A model generated the notes under the pieces. The model was not told where the DNA came from and did not search any database. It was given only the letters and a program-made list of their open reading frames with translations. A program made the translations under genes and the position numbers. A stretch of 64,000 nt of DNA from Paraburkholderia kururiensis (GTDB taxonomy: Bacteria > Pseudomonadota > Gammaproteobacteria > Burkholderiales > Burkholderiaceae), in contig NZ_CP139965.1 in assembly GCF_034424375.1 (NCBI RefSeq), positions 3,100,001 through 3,164,000 on the forward strand, read 5' to 3'. Below, piece after piece: positions 35,224 to 43,437 of this stretch (positions are counted from its first letter, which is position 1; each line of letters starts with the position of its first letter).

Positions 35224-36426
35224 ATGCTCCCTCCGTCCCCCTCTTCCCGTCCCGGCTCGCCTCCCGAGGACACCGCGACGGCCATCGCCTGCGACATCTT
35301 CTGCGCCGTCATCGACAACTTCGGCGACATCGGCGTCAGCTGGCGGCTCGCGCGGCAGCTTGCGCACGAACACGGCTGGCAGGTGCGCGTCTTCGTGGAC
35401 GACCTGCATGCGTTCCACAAGCTGTGCCCGGCGCTGGCGCTCGACAAGGCGCGGCAGACGGTGGACGGCATTGTCGTGGAGCACTGGCACACGCCTGCGC
35501 ATGCAGGCGACGTGCTGGAGATTGCCGACGTGGTGATCGAGGCGTTCGCCTGCGAGCTGCCGCCCGTCTACGTCGCAGCCATGGCCAGACGCGAACGCAA
35601 GCCGGTGTGGCTCAATCTCGAATATCTGAGTGCGGAAGACTGGGTGGCGGACTTTCATCTGCGCCCGTCGCCGCACCCGCGCTATGCGCTCACGAAAACG
35701 TTTTTCTTCCCGGGACTCGGACACGGCACGGGCGGCGTGCTGAAGGAAAAGGACCTCGATGCACGCCGCGCGGCCTTCGAGGCCTCGGCGCAGGCGCGCG
35801 CCGACTGGTGGCAACGCGCGACAGGCGGGCCGCCTCCTGCCGAGGGCGCTACCGTCATCTCGCTCTTCGCTTATGAGAACCCGGCCGTGGACGCCTTGCT
35901 CGGCCAGTGGCGCGACAGCGCGGCACCCATCGTGCTGCTCGTGCCCGAAGGCCGGATCTCCGGGGCAGTGGCACGCTTTTTCGGGGCGCCGTCGTTTGGC
36001 GCTCAAGCGCATGCAATTCGCGGATCGCTCACGGCACATGGCCTCGTGTTCACAGACCAGAACGGCTACGACGCTCTGCTATGGGCCAGCGACATCAATT
36101 TTGTACGCGGTGAGGACTCGTTCGTGCGGGCGCAGTGGGCCGCGCGTCCGTTCGTCTGGCAGATCTATCCGCAGGCCGACGATGCTCACCTGCCGAAGCT
36201 CGACGCCGCCCTCGCCCACTACACGCGCACGCTGCCGGGTGCCGCCCGGGCCTCGCTCGCGCGGTTCTGGCATGCATGGAACGGCAACGGCGTGCCGGAT
36301 TGGGCCGATTTCGACCACCATCGCGCGCAGTTCGAGGCGCGCGCGGCGGAATGGGCAAGCGAGCTTGCGCAGGTGGGCGACCTCGCCGCGAATCTGGCCG
36401 GATTTGCAAAAACTCAGCTAAAATAA
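35224..36426 (+). CDS. earP: EF-P arginine rhamnosyltransferase
   Basis: Inverting glycosyltransferase that adds rhamnose from dTDP-L-rhamnose to Arg32 of EF-P. The 400-residue protein shows the N-terminal family motif CAVIDNFGDIGVSWRLARQL with two conserved Asp, and the nucleotide-sugar site DINFVRGEDSFVRAQWA with the catalytic-region Glu, then PFVWQIYPQ. efp follows 128 bp downstream, the defining neighbourhood of this enzyme. Start ATG gives MLPPSPSS; the preceding 24 open codons are less likely. Confidence 0.95.
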   Translation: MLPPSPSSRPGSPPEDTATAIACDIFCAVIDNFGDIGVSWRLARQLAHEHGWQVRVFVDDLHAFHKLCPALALDKARQTVDGIVVEHWHTPAHAGDVLEIADVVIEAFACELPPVYVAAMARRERKPVWLNLEYLSAEDWVADFHLRPSPHPRYALTKTFFFPGLGHGTGGVLKEKDLDARRAAFEASAQARADWWQRATGGPPPAEGATVISLFAYENPAVDALLGQWRDSAAPIVLLVPEGRISGAVARFFGAPSFGAQAHAIRGSLTAHGLVFTDQNGYDALLWASDINFVRGEDSFVRAQWAARPFVWQIYPQADDAHLPKLDAALAHYTRTLPGAARASLARFWHAWNGNGVPDWADFDHHRAQFEARAAEWASELAQVGDLAANLAGFAKTQLK

Positions 36427-36554
36427 GCGGTTACCCGTGAACGCGCATCCCCGGGTAGGCGCAGCATGCAGCGCGAACCCGCCCAGGGTCGTATGCCGTA
36501 GAAAACATTCGAAGCGCATTCGAAGCGATTTAAATTTTTGGACAGGACAGTTTT

Positions 36555-37112
36555 ATGAAGATTGCACAGGAACTCCGCACCGGCAACGTCGTGATGATCG
36601 GTAGCGACGCGATGGTCGTGCAGAAGGCCGAATACAACAAGTCGGGCCGTAACGCCGCCGTCGTGAAGATGAAGTTCAAGAACCTGCTGACGGGCGCGGG
36701 CATGGAATCGGTGTACAAGGCCGACGACAAGTTCGACGTGGTCGTGCTGGACCGCAAGGAAGTGACGTACTCGTATTTCGCCGACCCCATGTACGTGTTC
36801 ATGGACGCCGACTACAACCAGTACGAAGTCGAAGCCGAGATGATGGGCGACGCGCTCAACTACCTCGAAGACGGCATGGCCTGCGAAGTCGTGTTCTACA
36901 ACGACAAGGCCATCTCGGTCGAACTGCCCACCACGCTCGTGCGCGAGATCGTCTACACGGAGCCGGCAGTCAAGGGCGACACGTCGTCAGGCAAGGTGCT
37001 GAAGACCGCGAAGCTGAACACCGGCTTCGAGCTGCAAGTGCCGCTCTTCTGCAACATCGGCGACAAGATCGAAATCGATACGCGTACGAACGAGTACCGC
37101 AGCCGCGCCTGA
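36555..37112 (+). CDS. efp: Elongation factor P (Arg32 type)
   Basis: Relieves ribosome stalling at polyproline. The 185-residue protein begins MKIAQELRTGNVVMIGSDAM. Residue 32, at the tip of the modification loop in YNKSGRNAA, is Arg, the acceptor for EarP rhamnosylation, rather than the Lys of E. coli EF-P. KOW-like domain I and two OB domains follow. AGGACAG precedes the ATG. A terminator lies about 80 bp downstream. Confidence 0.98.
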   Translation: MKIAQELRTGNVVMIGSDAMVVQKAEYNKSGRNAAVVKMKFKNLLTGAGMESVYKADDKFDVVVLDRKEVTYSYFADPMYVFMDADYNQYEVEAEMMGDALNYLEDGMACEVVFYNDKAISVELPTTLVREIVYTEPAVKGDTSSGKVLKTAKLNTGFELQVPLFCNIGDKIEIDTRTNEYRSRA

Positions 37113-37194
37113 GTTCCGGCCAGGCAGACCGTACTCGCCGGAGCTGCCGCGGTACTATCCGGGGCGGCGCAAAAATAAAGCGCCCTCCGCGAAT

Positions 37195-37218
37195 AAAAGC
37201 GCCCTTTTGGGCGCTTTT
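37195..37218 (+). terminator. Intrinsic terminator downstream of efp
   Basis: AAAAGCGCCC/GGGCGCTTTT, 10-bp stem, 4-nt loop, then TCTTTTT. Clear rho-independent structure. Confidence 0.9.
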
Positions 37219-37771
37219 TCTTTTTCCGTCGACCGTGTATGTTTGGGAAAACTTTACCGCTTTTGCACGGCGTTCCGCATCCGCTCCGGCCCACAGACCG
37301 TCGCGGCGCCGCGCAGCGCGGGGGTCAATCCAGACAACACAAGGTGGCATAGTCCCTGCTTGAGAGCAGATGAGTCTTTGCGAGGCTTGCATTCCCGATC
37401 CTCGAGATTCAGGAGACGCGCGCCATGAATAACGACATCGCAGCAGGCAAGTGGAAGCGGCTCATGGGCAGGGCTCGCGACGAAACGTAACGGGAAGTGT
37501 GCCCGTTCTTCGATGCAGACAAAGAAGGACGGCCGTAACACCGTAACGCTCAAGGAGCCCGGACGCAGGCACCACGACCGCGAAGCGTGGCCCGGAGACA
37601 CTCCACAGAACGCGGCATGCGACTGCCGCGTCGCGCCCGCAGGCGTTTTCGACAAGGACCGAATGACAAGACAACGAACGCGTCGAATCGCGACGGCCGC
37701 CGGCTCACGTCAGGCAGGCAGCCACGCGACTTCGCCCTACGCATCCCAATATCTGTAACTTGCGCCCCGCC
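37219..37771. other. Intergenic region with little recognisable content
   Basis: About 550 bp between the efp terminator and the response regulator. The only item I recognise is the 21-codon CsbD-like ORF at 37425-37490. Longer ORFs on both strands have no family motif and look random. It must include the response regulator promoter. Confidence 0.45.
37425..37490 (+). pseudogene. Possible truncated CsbD-like stress protein (21 codons)
   Basis: An ATG with AGGAG 9 nt upstream starts MNNDIAAGKWKRLMGRARDE and stops one codon later. CsbD-family general-stress proteins begin in the same manner (short acidic start, then G-x-W-K-x-x-x-G-x-x-K/R) and run to about 65 residues. Beyond the stop I cannot find the expected W-G-x-L-T-D-D continuation in any frame. 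It is either a decayed csbD or chance similarity. Confidence 0.35.
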
Positions 37772-39154
37772 ATGCCACACGCCCTGATTGTCGAAGACGA
37801 TCCCAACAGCCTGTCCGGCCTGTCCGCCATCCTCGGTGCAGACGGCTTTTCGGTGGACACCGCGGCCACGCTTGCCGAGGCGCGCAGCGCGCTCGCGCGC
37901 TTCATCCCTGACGTGGTACTGGTCGATCTGAATCTGCCCGACGGCAGCGGCCTCGACCTGCTTCAGCATCTGCCCGCGCAGCCGCCCGGCGGCGCGTTGC
38001 CCGTAATCGTGATGACCGGCAACGCAACGGTGGAAAGCGCCATCGAAGGCTTGCGGCACGGCATCTGGGACTATCTGCTCAAGCCCGTCAACATCCCGCG
38101 GTTGCGTAGCCTGCTCGCGCGCATTCCGCGCCCCTACGAACTGACCGAGGAAGTGCGCACCCTACGCGCCACGCTGCGGCAGATGGGCCGCTTCGGCCGC
38201 ATGATCGGGCGCAGCACGGCCATCCAGCACATCTACGACGCCATCGAGCAATTTGCGCCCACCGAGGCCGCCGTGCTGATCAGCGGCGAAGCGGGCACGG
38301 GCAAGGAGATCGCAGCGCGCACGCTGCATGAGATGAGCCGCCGCCGCAAAGGACCTTTCGTGGTGTTCGACAGCCGCAAGGCCGCCGCCCAGGAAGATGG
38401 CCGCCCGCTCGAAAGCCTGCTCTTCGGCCATGAACGCGGCGCATTCAGCGGCGCCGAGCAGCGCGAACCGGGACTCGTCGATCAGGCGAGCGGCGGCACG
38501 CTCTTCATCGACGAACTCGCGGACCTGCCGCGCCCGCAGCAGGAAGCGCTGCTGCACGCGCTCGATTCGCAGACCTTCATGCGCGTGGGCGGCACGAGCA
38601 AGGTGGGGACCGACTTCCGGCTCGTGGCGGCCACCCGCACGGTGCCGCGCAACGCCGTGGCCGAAGGCCGGCTGCACGAAGACCTGTGGCTGCGCCTCGA
38701 CGCGGCCGCCCTCGCCCTGCCGCCGCTGCGCGAACGCGAAGACGACGCCGCGCTTTTCGCGCAGGCATTCGTCGACGAACTGAACCAGGAAACGCACGCG
38801 CGCGGCCTCACGGGCACCACGCGGCTGATCTCGCCCGAATTCATCCGCGAGTGTCTTTCGTACGAGTGGCCCGGCAACGTGCGCGAATTGCAGGAGCGCG
38901 TGCGGCGCGCGTATCACGCGTCCGGAGAAGTGCTGGAAACGCTGCGCGCGGACGAAACCGGCAGCGGCGGCATGCGCGACCTGAACGGCGGACGCGTCCA
39001 GGTGACGGTCGGCACGCCGCTCGCCGATGTCGAAGAAATGCTGATTCGCGCCACGCTGGACGCGGTGGGCGGAACGCGGCATCGCGCCGCGTCGCTGCTC
39101 GGCATCAGCCCCAAGACGCTCTACAACAAGCTGCAGCGCATGCGGCTCAATTGA
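37772..39154 (+). CDS. Sigma54-type response regulator (NtrC family), orphan
   Basis: 460 residues. Receiver domain: HALIVEDDPNSLSGL, phospho-acceptor Asp in PDVVLVDLNLPDGSG, switch Thr in VIVMTGNAT and Lys in YLLKPVN. AAA+ domain: Walker A ISGEAGTGKEIAARTL, sigma54-contact loop GAFSGA instead of GAFTGA, and Walker B GGTLFIDELADLP. C-terminal Fis-type HTH: HRAASLLGISPKTLYNKLQR. No sensor kinase is adjacent, so partner and targets are unknown. Convergent with nagZ. The ATG gives MPHALIVEDD; a start four codons upstream is possible. Confidence 0.92.
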   Translation: MPHALIVEDDPNSLSGLSAILGADGFSVDTAATLAEARSALARFIPDVVLVDLNLPDGSGLDLLQHLPAQPPGGALPVIVMTGNATVESAIEGLRHGIWDYLLKPVNIPRLRSLLARIPRPYELTEEVRTLRATLRQMGRFGRMIGRSTAIQHIYDAIEQFAPTEAAVLISGEAGTGKEIAARTLHEMSRRRKGPFVVFDSRKAAAQEDGRPLESLLFGHERGAFSGAEQREPGLVDQASGGTLFIDELADLPRPQQEALLHALDSQTFMRVGGTSKVGTDFRLVAATRTVPRNAVAEGRLHEDLWLRLDAAALALPPLREREDDAALFAQAFVDELNQETHARGLTGTTRLISPEFIRECLSYEWPGNVRELQERVRRAYHASGEVLETLRADETGSGGMRDLNGGRVQVTVGTPLADVEEMLIRATLDAVGGTRHRAASLLGISPKTLYNKLQRMRLN

Positions 39155-39176
39155 CGAGACGGACTGCGCCCAGGCA

Positions 39177-40205
39177 TCAGCCCAACGCGCTGCGCAGCAG
39201 CGCCTGGGCGCGCTGATAGGCCGGCTGGCTCACGAGCCGGGTCCATTCCAGCGCCTTGCCGCGCGGGCGCATCGCCTTGATGCGCTGGCGGGATGCCTTC
39301 GACGGCTCGAACGCCAGCGCATCCAGCACCTTGCCCGCCTCTTCCGGCTGATTGCAGATCAGCACCATGTCGCAGCCCGCCTCGAGCGCGGCGGTGGCCG
39401 CCTCGGTCAGCGTGCCGCCCTGGCGCGCGGCTTCCATCGAAAGATCGTCGCTGAAGATGGCGCCGGTGAAGCCCAGCTTGCCGCGCAGGATGTCCTGCAG
39501 CCACACGCGCGAGAAGCCGGCCGGTTTGTCGTCCACCTGGGGATAGATGACGTGCGCGGGGATCACGGATTGCAGCGCGAGACCCAGCCAGTCGTAAGGC
39601 TTCACGTCCTCGGCGAGGATGGCGTCGAGGGGTCGATCGTCGATGGGCACCGCCACATGCGAATCCGCCACGGCGAAGCCGTGTCCCGGAAAATGCTTGC
39701 CGCAGTTCGCCATGCCGGCGAGCGCAAGACCGTGATTGAGGCTCTTGGCGAGCAGCGCGACGACGCGCGGATCGCGATGGAACGCGCGGTCGCCGATGAC
39801 CTTCGAGTGACCGTAGTCGAGATCGAGCACCGGCGTGAAGCTCATGTCGATGCCGCAGGCGCGCAGTTCCGCCGCGAGGATGTAACCGACCGCCGTCGCG
39901 ACCTTCGTCGCATGCAGCACGTCCTTGTCCCACAGCTCGCCTAGCCGGCCCATGGCGGGGAGCACCGTGAAGCCGTCGGTGCGAAAGCGCTGCACGCGTC
40001 CGCCCTCGTGGTCCACGGCGATCAGGATGTCCTCACGCACGTTGCGGATAGCGTCAGTCAACGCGACAAGCTGGGCGCGGCTCTCGAAGTGACGCGCGAA
40101 CAGGATCACGCCGCCCGTCATCGGATGGGCGAGGCGGCTCAGGTCGGCGTCGGTCAGCGTCTTGCCGGCGACGTCGAGCATCACCGGGCCGGGTCGGGTT
40201 TTCAT
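39177..40205 (-). CDS. nagZ: Beta-N-acetylhexosaminidase (cytoplasmic muropeptide recycling)
   Basis: GH3 enzyme that removes GlcNAc from anhydro-muropeptides during peptidoglycan recycling, generating the signals for AmpC induction in bacteria that carry ampR. The 342-residue protein has the NagZ motif MANCGKHFPGHGFAVADSHV and the nucleophile Asp in GFTGAIFSDDLSMEAA, preceded by the substrate-binding VDHEGGRVQRFR. Start ATG gives MKTRPGPVMLDVAG; the longer frame overlaps acpS sequence. Last gene of the long minus-strand run, 49 bp after acpS. Confidence 0.95.
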   Translation of the reverse strand: MKTRPGPVMLDVAGKTLTDADLSRLAHPMTGGVILFARHFESRAQLVALTDAIRNVREDILIAVDHEGGRVQRFRTDGFTVLPAMGRLGELWDKDVLHATKVATAVGYILAAELRACGIDMSFTPVLDLDYGHSKVIGDRAFHRDPRVVALLAKSLNHGLALAGMANCGKHFPGHGFAVADSHVAVPIDDRPLDAILAEDVKPYDWLGLALQSVIPAHVIYPQVDDKPAGFSRVWLQDILRGKLGFTGAIFSDDLSMEAARQGGTLTEAATAALEAGCDMVLICNQPEEAGKVLDALAFEPSKASRQRIKAMRPRGKALEWTRLVSQPAYQRAQALLRSALG

Positions 40206-40254
40206 CGTGTCGGGGAAGGGAGAAAGAGCGCGGGGTGTGCCGCGCGTTCGGGAA

Positions 40255-40677
40255 TCATGCGGCGGGGCCGGCTTCGATGCTGTCGTCGACTTCGGCAATC
40301 ACGAACGACACGGCGTAGTCGTGCTCGTCGCTGATGGTCACACGCGCGGTGATGCGGCGCGCGGCCAGCCACTCGGCGAGTTCGCCCGACGCCACCACCA
40401 CGGGCTTGCCGCTCGGCTCGTTGAGCGTCTGCATCGCGCGCCACGTCATGGGCCAATGCATGCCGAGACCGATCGCCTTCGAGAACGCCTCTTTGGCGGA
40501 AAAGCGCGTGGCGAGAAACGCGAGCCCGCGCACCTGCGAACGCGCGTTGCGCGCGTGATAGACGCGCAGCTCGTCGGGGCCAAGCACCTTCTCTGCGAAG
40601 CGCCCGTTGGTGCGCGTCATCACCGCCTCGACGCGGCTCACCTGAACGATGTCTGTGCCGATGCCGTAGATCGCCAT
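40255..40677 (-). CDS. acpS: Holo-[acyl-carrier-protein] synthase
   Basis: Transfers 4'-phosphopantetheine from CoA to the Ser of AcpP (encoded at 54.2 kb). The 140-residue protein has the two signature motifs: MAIYGIGTDIVQVSRVE with the metal Asp, and FLATRFSAKEAFSKAIG with the Glu/Lys pair. Between pdxJ and nagZ in the conserved era-recO-pdxJ-acpS order. Confidence 0.96.
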   Translation of the reverse strand: MAIYGIGTDIVQVSRVEAVMTRTNGRFAEKVLGPDELRVYHARNARSQVRGLAFLATRFSAKEAFSKAIGLGMHWPMTWRAMQTLNEPSGKPVVVASGELAEWLAARRITARVTISDEHDYAVSFVIAEVDDSIEAGPAA

Positions 40678-40738
40678 GGAAGTGGTTTGTGTGTCGTCAG
40701 CGCTGAAAATGAGACGGGCAATCGCGAGGTGTCGAAGA

Positions 40739-41503
40739 TCAGCCGCGCGCGCCGAGACGCGCGGCGACCATGATCGCCTTCATCTCGCGCACGGCGTTCT
40801 CCCAGCCGGCGAAAACCGCGTGCGCCACGATCGCGTGGCCGATGTTGAGTTCGGCAATGCCGTCGATGGCAGCGATCTGCTGCACGTTCGTGTAGTGCAG
40901 ACCGTGCCCCGCGTTGACCTTGAGCCCCAACCCGATGCCGAATTCCACTCCACGTACGACCCGCTCGTATTCGCGTTGCTGTTCGCTCGCGTCGTGCGCT
41001 TCGGCGTAACGGCCGGTGTGCAACTCGATCACCGGCGCGCCGGCTTCGTTCGCGGCGCGGATCTGCGTCTCGTCGGCGTCGATGAAAAGCGACACGCGAA
41101 TGCCGGCGTCCGCAAGCTGGCGGCACGCGCCGCGCACCGCGTCGAACTGGCCCGCGACGTCGAGGCCACCTTCGGTGGTCAGCTCCTGGCGCTTCTCGGG
41201 AACGAGACACGCGTCGTGCGGCTTCACCTCGCACGCAATGTCGAGCATTTCCGGCGTGACGGCGCATTCGAGGTTCATGCGCGTCTTCAGCTGCGGGCGC
41301 AGCCCGCGGACGTCGGCATCGACGATGTGGCGGCGGTCCTCGCGCAGATGCAACGTGATGGCGTCGGCGCCCGCCTCTTCTGCCGCGAGCGCGGCGCGGA
41401 TCGGATCGGGATACGACGTGCCGCGCGCGTTGCGCAGCGTGGCGACGTGGTCGATGTTGACGCCCAGCTCGATCACGTTCGGCGAGGTGAGAAAGAAGCT
41501 CAT
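40739..41503 (-). CDS. pdxJ: Pyridoxine 5'-phosphate synthase
   Basis: Condenses 3-amino-2-oxopropyl phosphate with 1-deoxyxylulose-5-phosphate in vitamin B6 synthesis. The 254-residue TIM barrel starts with LGVNIDHVATLRNARG and has HLREDRRHI, TRMNLECAVTPEM (Glu), VSLFIDADETQI, HTGRYAEAH, and NAGHGLHYTNV with the catalytic His. Its ATG overlaps the recO stop (ATGA), so translation is coupled. Confidence 0.97.
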   Translation of the reverse strand: MSFFLTSPNVIELGVNIDHVATLRNARGTSYPDPIRAALAAEEAGADAITLHLREDRRHIVDADVRGLRPQLKTRMNLECAVTPEMLDIACEVKPHDACLVPEKRQELTTEGGLDVAGQFDAVRGACRQLADAGIRVSLFIDADETQIRAANEAGAPVIELHTGRYAEAHDASEQQREYERVVRGVEFGIGLGLKVNAGHGLHYTNVQQIAAIDGIAELNIGHAIVAHAVFAGWENAVREMKAIMVAARLGARG

Positions 41504-42489
41504 AGGTTTTGCAGGTCGATCAGGATCTGACGTGTGGCAAGCGGCGCGCCGCCAAGGTAAGTGTTGAGCAGAAAACGCATCAGCGTTTTGCTTTGCGCGA
41601 CGGTCTGCGGACGATGGTAATCGTCCTCTTCCATGTCGAGCAATGTCTGGCCCGCAATGATGGGCCATTGCGCAGGCAGGTCGTCGGACGCTTCGCGCAC
41701 GCCGCGTTCCGGATCGAACACGTAGCGGCCCTCCGCGAGCACCGGCTTGCGCGATGCGGTCTTGTCGAGCGACATCGCGTAGCCGGTCTCGCGCAGCAAC
41801 ACGCGCTCGAAGGAGCGCAGCACCTGCACGGCGGGCTCGTCGTGCGCGAGACGCGTGAGCGTGACGACGTAGTGATGGAACAGTTGCGGGTGCGGATCTT
41901 CGCGCGCGCAGAACTTCACGAGCAGTTCGTTCACGTAGAAACCACACAGCAGCGCATCGCCCGCGAGCGGCAACATGCCGCCCACCCATTCGGCCGTGGT
42001 CAGCGTGCGGACTTCGCCTTTGCCGGTCCACGAGAGCGAGAGCGGCTGGAAGGTCTGAAGCACGCCGCGCAGCGCCGAGTGCGGGCGCTTCGCGCCCTTG
42101 GCGACAAGGGCAAGGCGGCCGTGGTCGCGCGACAGCACGTCGATGATCAGGCTGCTTTCGCGATAGGGATAGCTGTGCAGCACGAAGGCCGGCTGCTCGG
42201 CGATTCGATACTGAGGGGTGGACGGCGACGGCGCGCGTGGAACGCGGCGCCTGGAGGGGCGGCTTCGTTCGCCGCTCGCGCGGCTCGGCCCTGCGCGTCC
42301 GCCGTTTTCATCGCCGGCTTCGTCAGGCGTGCCGCGCGCAGGATCGCTTGCCGCCTTGATCTCGGTGCCCGCCTTGCGGCCGCGCCGCGCACGCGGCACA
42401 GTTTCAGCGGCTTCGGCCTCGTCGGGATCGAGCCGATCGACGGGATGGACGCCTGGGTCGAGCGTCATCCATGCGTCATTCGTACCCAT
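41500..42489 (-). CDS. recO: DNA repair protein RecO with N-terminal extension
   Basis: RecF-pathway mediator that helps load RecA and anneals SSB-coated DNA. The OB-fold starts near residue 93 (YRIAEQPAFVLHSYPYRESS, then VLSRDHGRLALVAKGAKRP) and is followed by the helical C-terminal domain (CGFYVNELLVKFCAREDPHP). The protein is 329 residues against about 240 in E. coli, because about 90 Arg/Pro/Ala/Glu-rich residues precede the OB fold. I see no good internal start that would remove them. Overlaps era by 14 bp and pdxJ by 4 bp. Confidence 0.92.
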   Translation of the reverse strand: MGTNDAWMTLDPGVHPVDRLDPDEAEAAETVPRARRGRKAGTEIKAASDPARGTPDEAGDENGGRAGPSRASGERSRPSRRRVPRAPSPSTPQYRIAEQPAFVLHSYPYRESSLIIDVLSRDHGRLALVAKGAKRPHSALRGVLQTFQPLSLSWTGKGEVRTLTTAEWVGGMLPLAGDALLCGFYVNELLVKFCAREDPHPQLFHHYVVTLTRLAHDEPAVQVLRSFERVLLRETGYAMSLDKTASRKPVLAEGRYVFDPERGVREASDDLPAQWPIIAGQTLLDMEEDDYHRPQTVAQSKTLMRFLLNTYLGGAPLATRQILIDLQNL

Positions 42490-43384
42490 ACGCCCGCAGC
42501 CCGGCTTCGTTATCGGCCCAACCGCTCTTCACCTTGACGAAGGTCTCCAGATAGACCGGGCCATCGAACAGCTTCTCCATGTCGAGCCGCGCTTCCGTGC
42601 TGATCTGCTTGAGCTTGGCGCCCTTCTGACCGATCACCATCGCCTTGTGGCCGTCGCGCTCGACGAGAATGGTCGCGAAGATGCGCCGCAGCCGCCCTTC
42701 GGTTTCGAATTTGTCGATGAGCACCGTGCTCGTGTAAGGCAACTCGTCGCCGGTCCAGCGGAACACTTTCTCGCGCAGGATTTCGGCGGCGAGGAAGCGC
42801 TCGCTGCGATCGGTCAGGTCGTCCTCGCCGTAAATCGGCTCACCCTCGGGCAGATACGGCTTGATCGTGGCAAGCAGACGCTTGATGTCGTCCGGGTTCT
42901 TCGCGGAAAGCGGCACGATTTCCTTGAACTCCCGCAGCGCGTTCATCTGCTGGAAGAACGGAAAGAGCGTGTTCTTGTCCGAGACGCGATCGAGCTTGTT
43001 GGCGATCAGCAAGGTGGGCGCGGACGGCGGAATGAGGTCGAGCACTTTCTGGTCGTCGGGCCCGAAGCGGCCTGCCTCGATGACGAACAGCACGGCGTCC
43101 ACCGAACTCAGCGTCGACGTGACGGCCCGGTTCAGCGAGCGGTTCAGCGCCGAGCTGTGGCGGGTCTGGAAACCGGGCGTGTCGACGAAGATGTACTGCG
43201 CGTCCTCGATCGTGTTGATGCCGGTAATGCGATGGCGCGTGGTCTGCGCCTTGCGCGACGTAATGCTGATCTTCTGACCGACGAGCGCGTTCATCAGCGT
43301 CGATTTGCCGACGTTCGGGCGGCCGACGATCGCGACCATGCCGCAGCGAAAACCGGAAGACGAGGAGGAAAGAGGAGCGTTCAT
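42476..43384 (-). CDS. era: GTPase Era
   Basis: Essential GTPase that binds the 3' end of 16S rRNA and helps 30S maturation. The 302-residue protein has G1 VGRPNVGKSTLMNAL, G2 region SRKAQTTRHR, G3 FVDTPGF, G4 IANKLDRV and a C-terminal KH domain with MVIGQKGAKLKQI. 53 bp after rnc. Confidence 0.97.
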   Translation of the reverse strand: MNAPLSSSSSGFRCGMVAIVGRPNVGKSTLMNALVGQKISITSRKAQTTRHRITGINTIEDAQYIFVDTPGFQTRHSSALNRSLNRAVTSTLSSVDAVLFVIEAGRFGPDDQKVLDLIPPSAPTLLIANKLDRVSDKNTLFPFFQQMNALREFKEIVPLSAKNPDDIKRLLATIKPYLPEGEPIYGEDDLTDRSERFLAAEILREKVFRWTGDELPYTSTVLIDKFETEGRLRRIFATILVERDGHKAMVIGQKGAKLKQISTEARLDMEKLFDGPVYLETFVKVKSGWADNEAGLRAYGYE

Positions 43385-43437
43385 GGTCGGGTGACAGCGG
43401 ATTTCACCAACGTGCGGCGCACGCCGGCGACATTGTT

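Noticed and set aside
37254..37655. 133-codon minus-strand ORF in the efp/response-regulator gap
   Set aside because: No start context, no family resemblance and no coding-like composition; probably chance.
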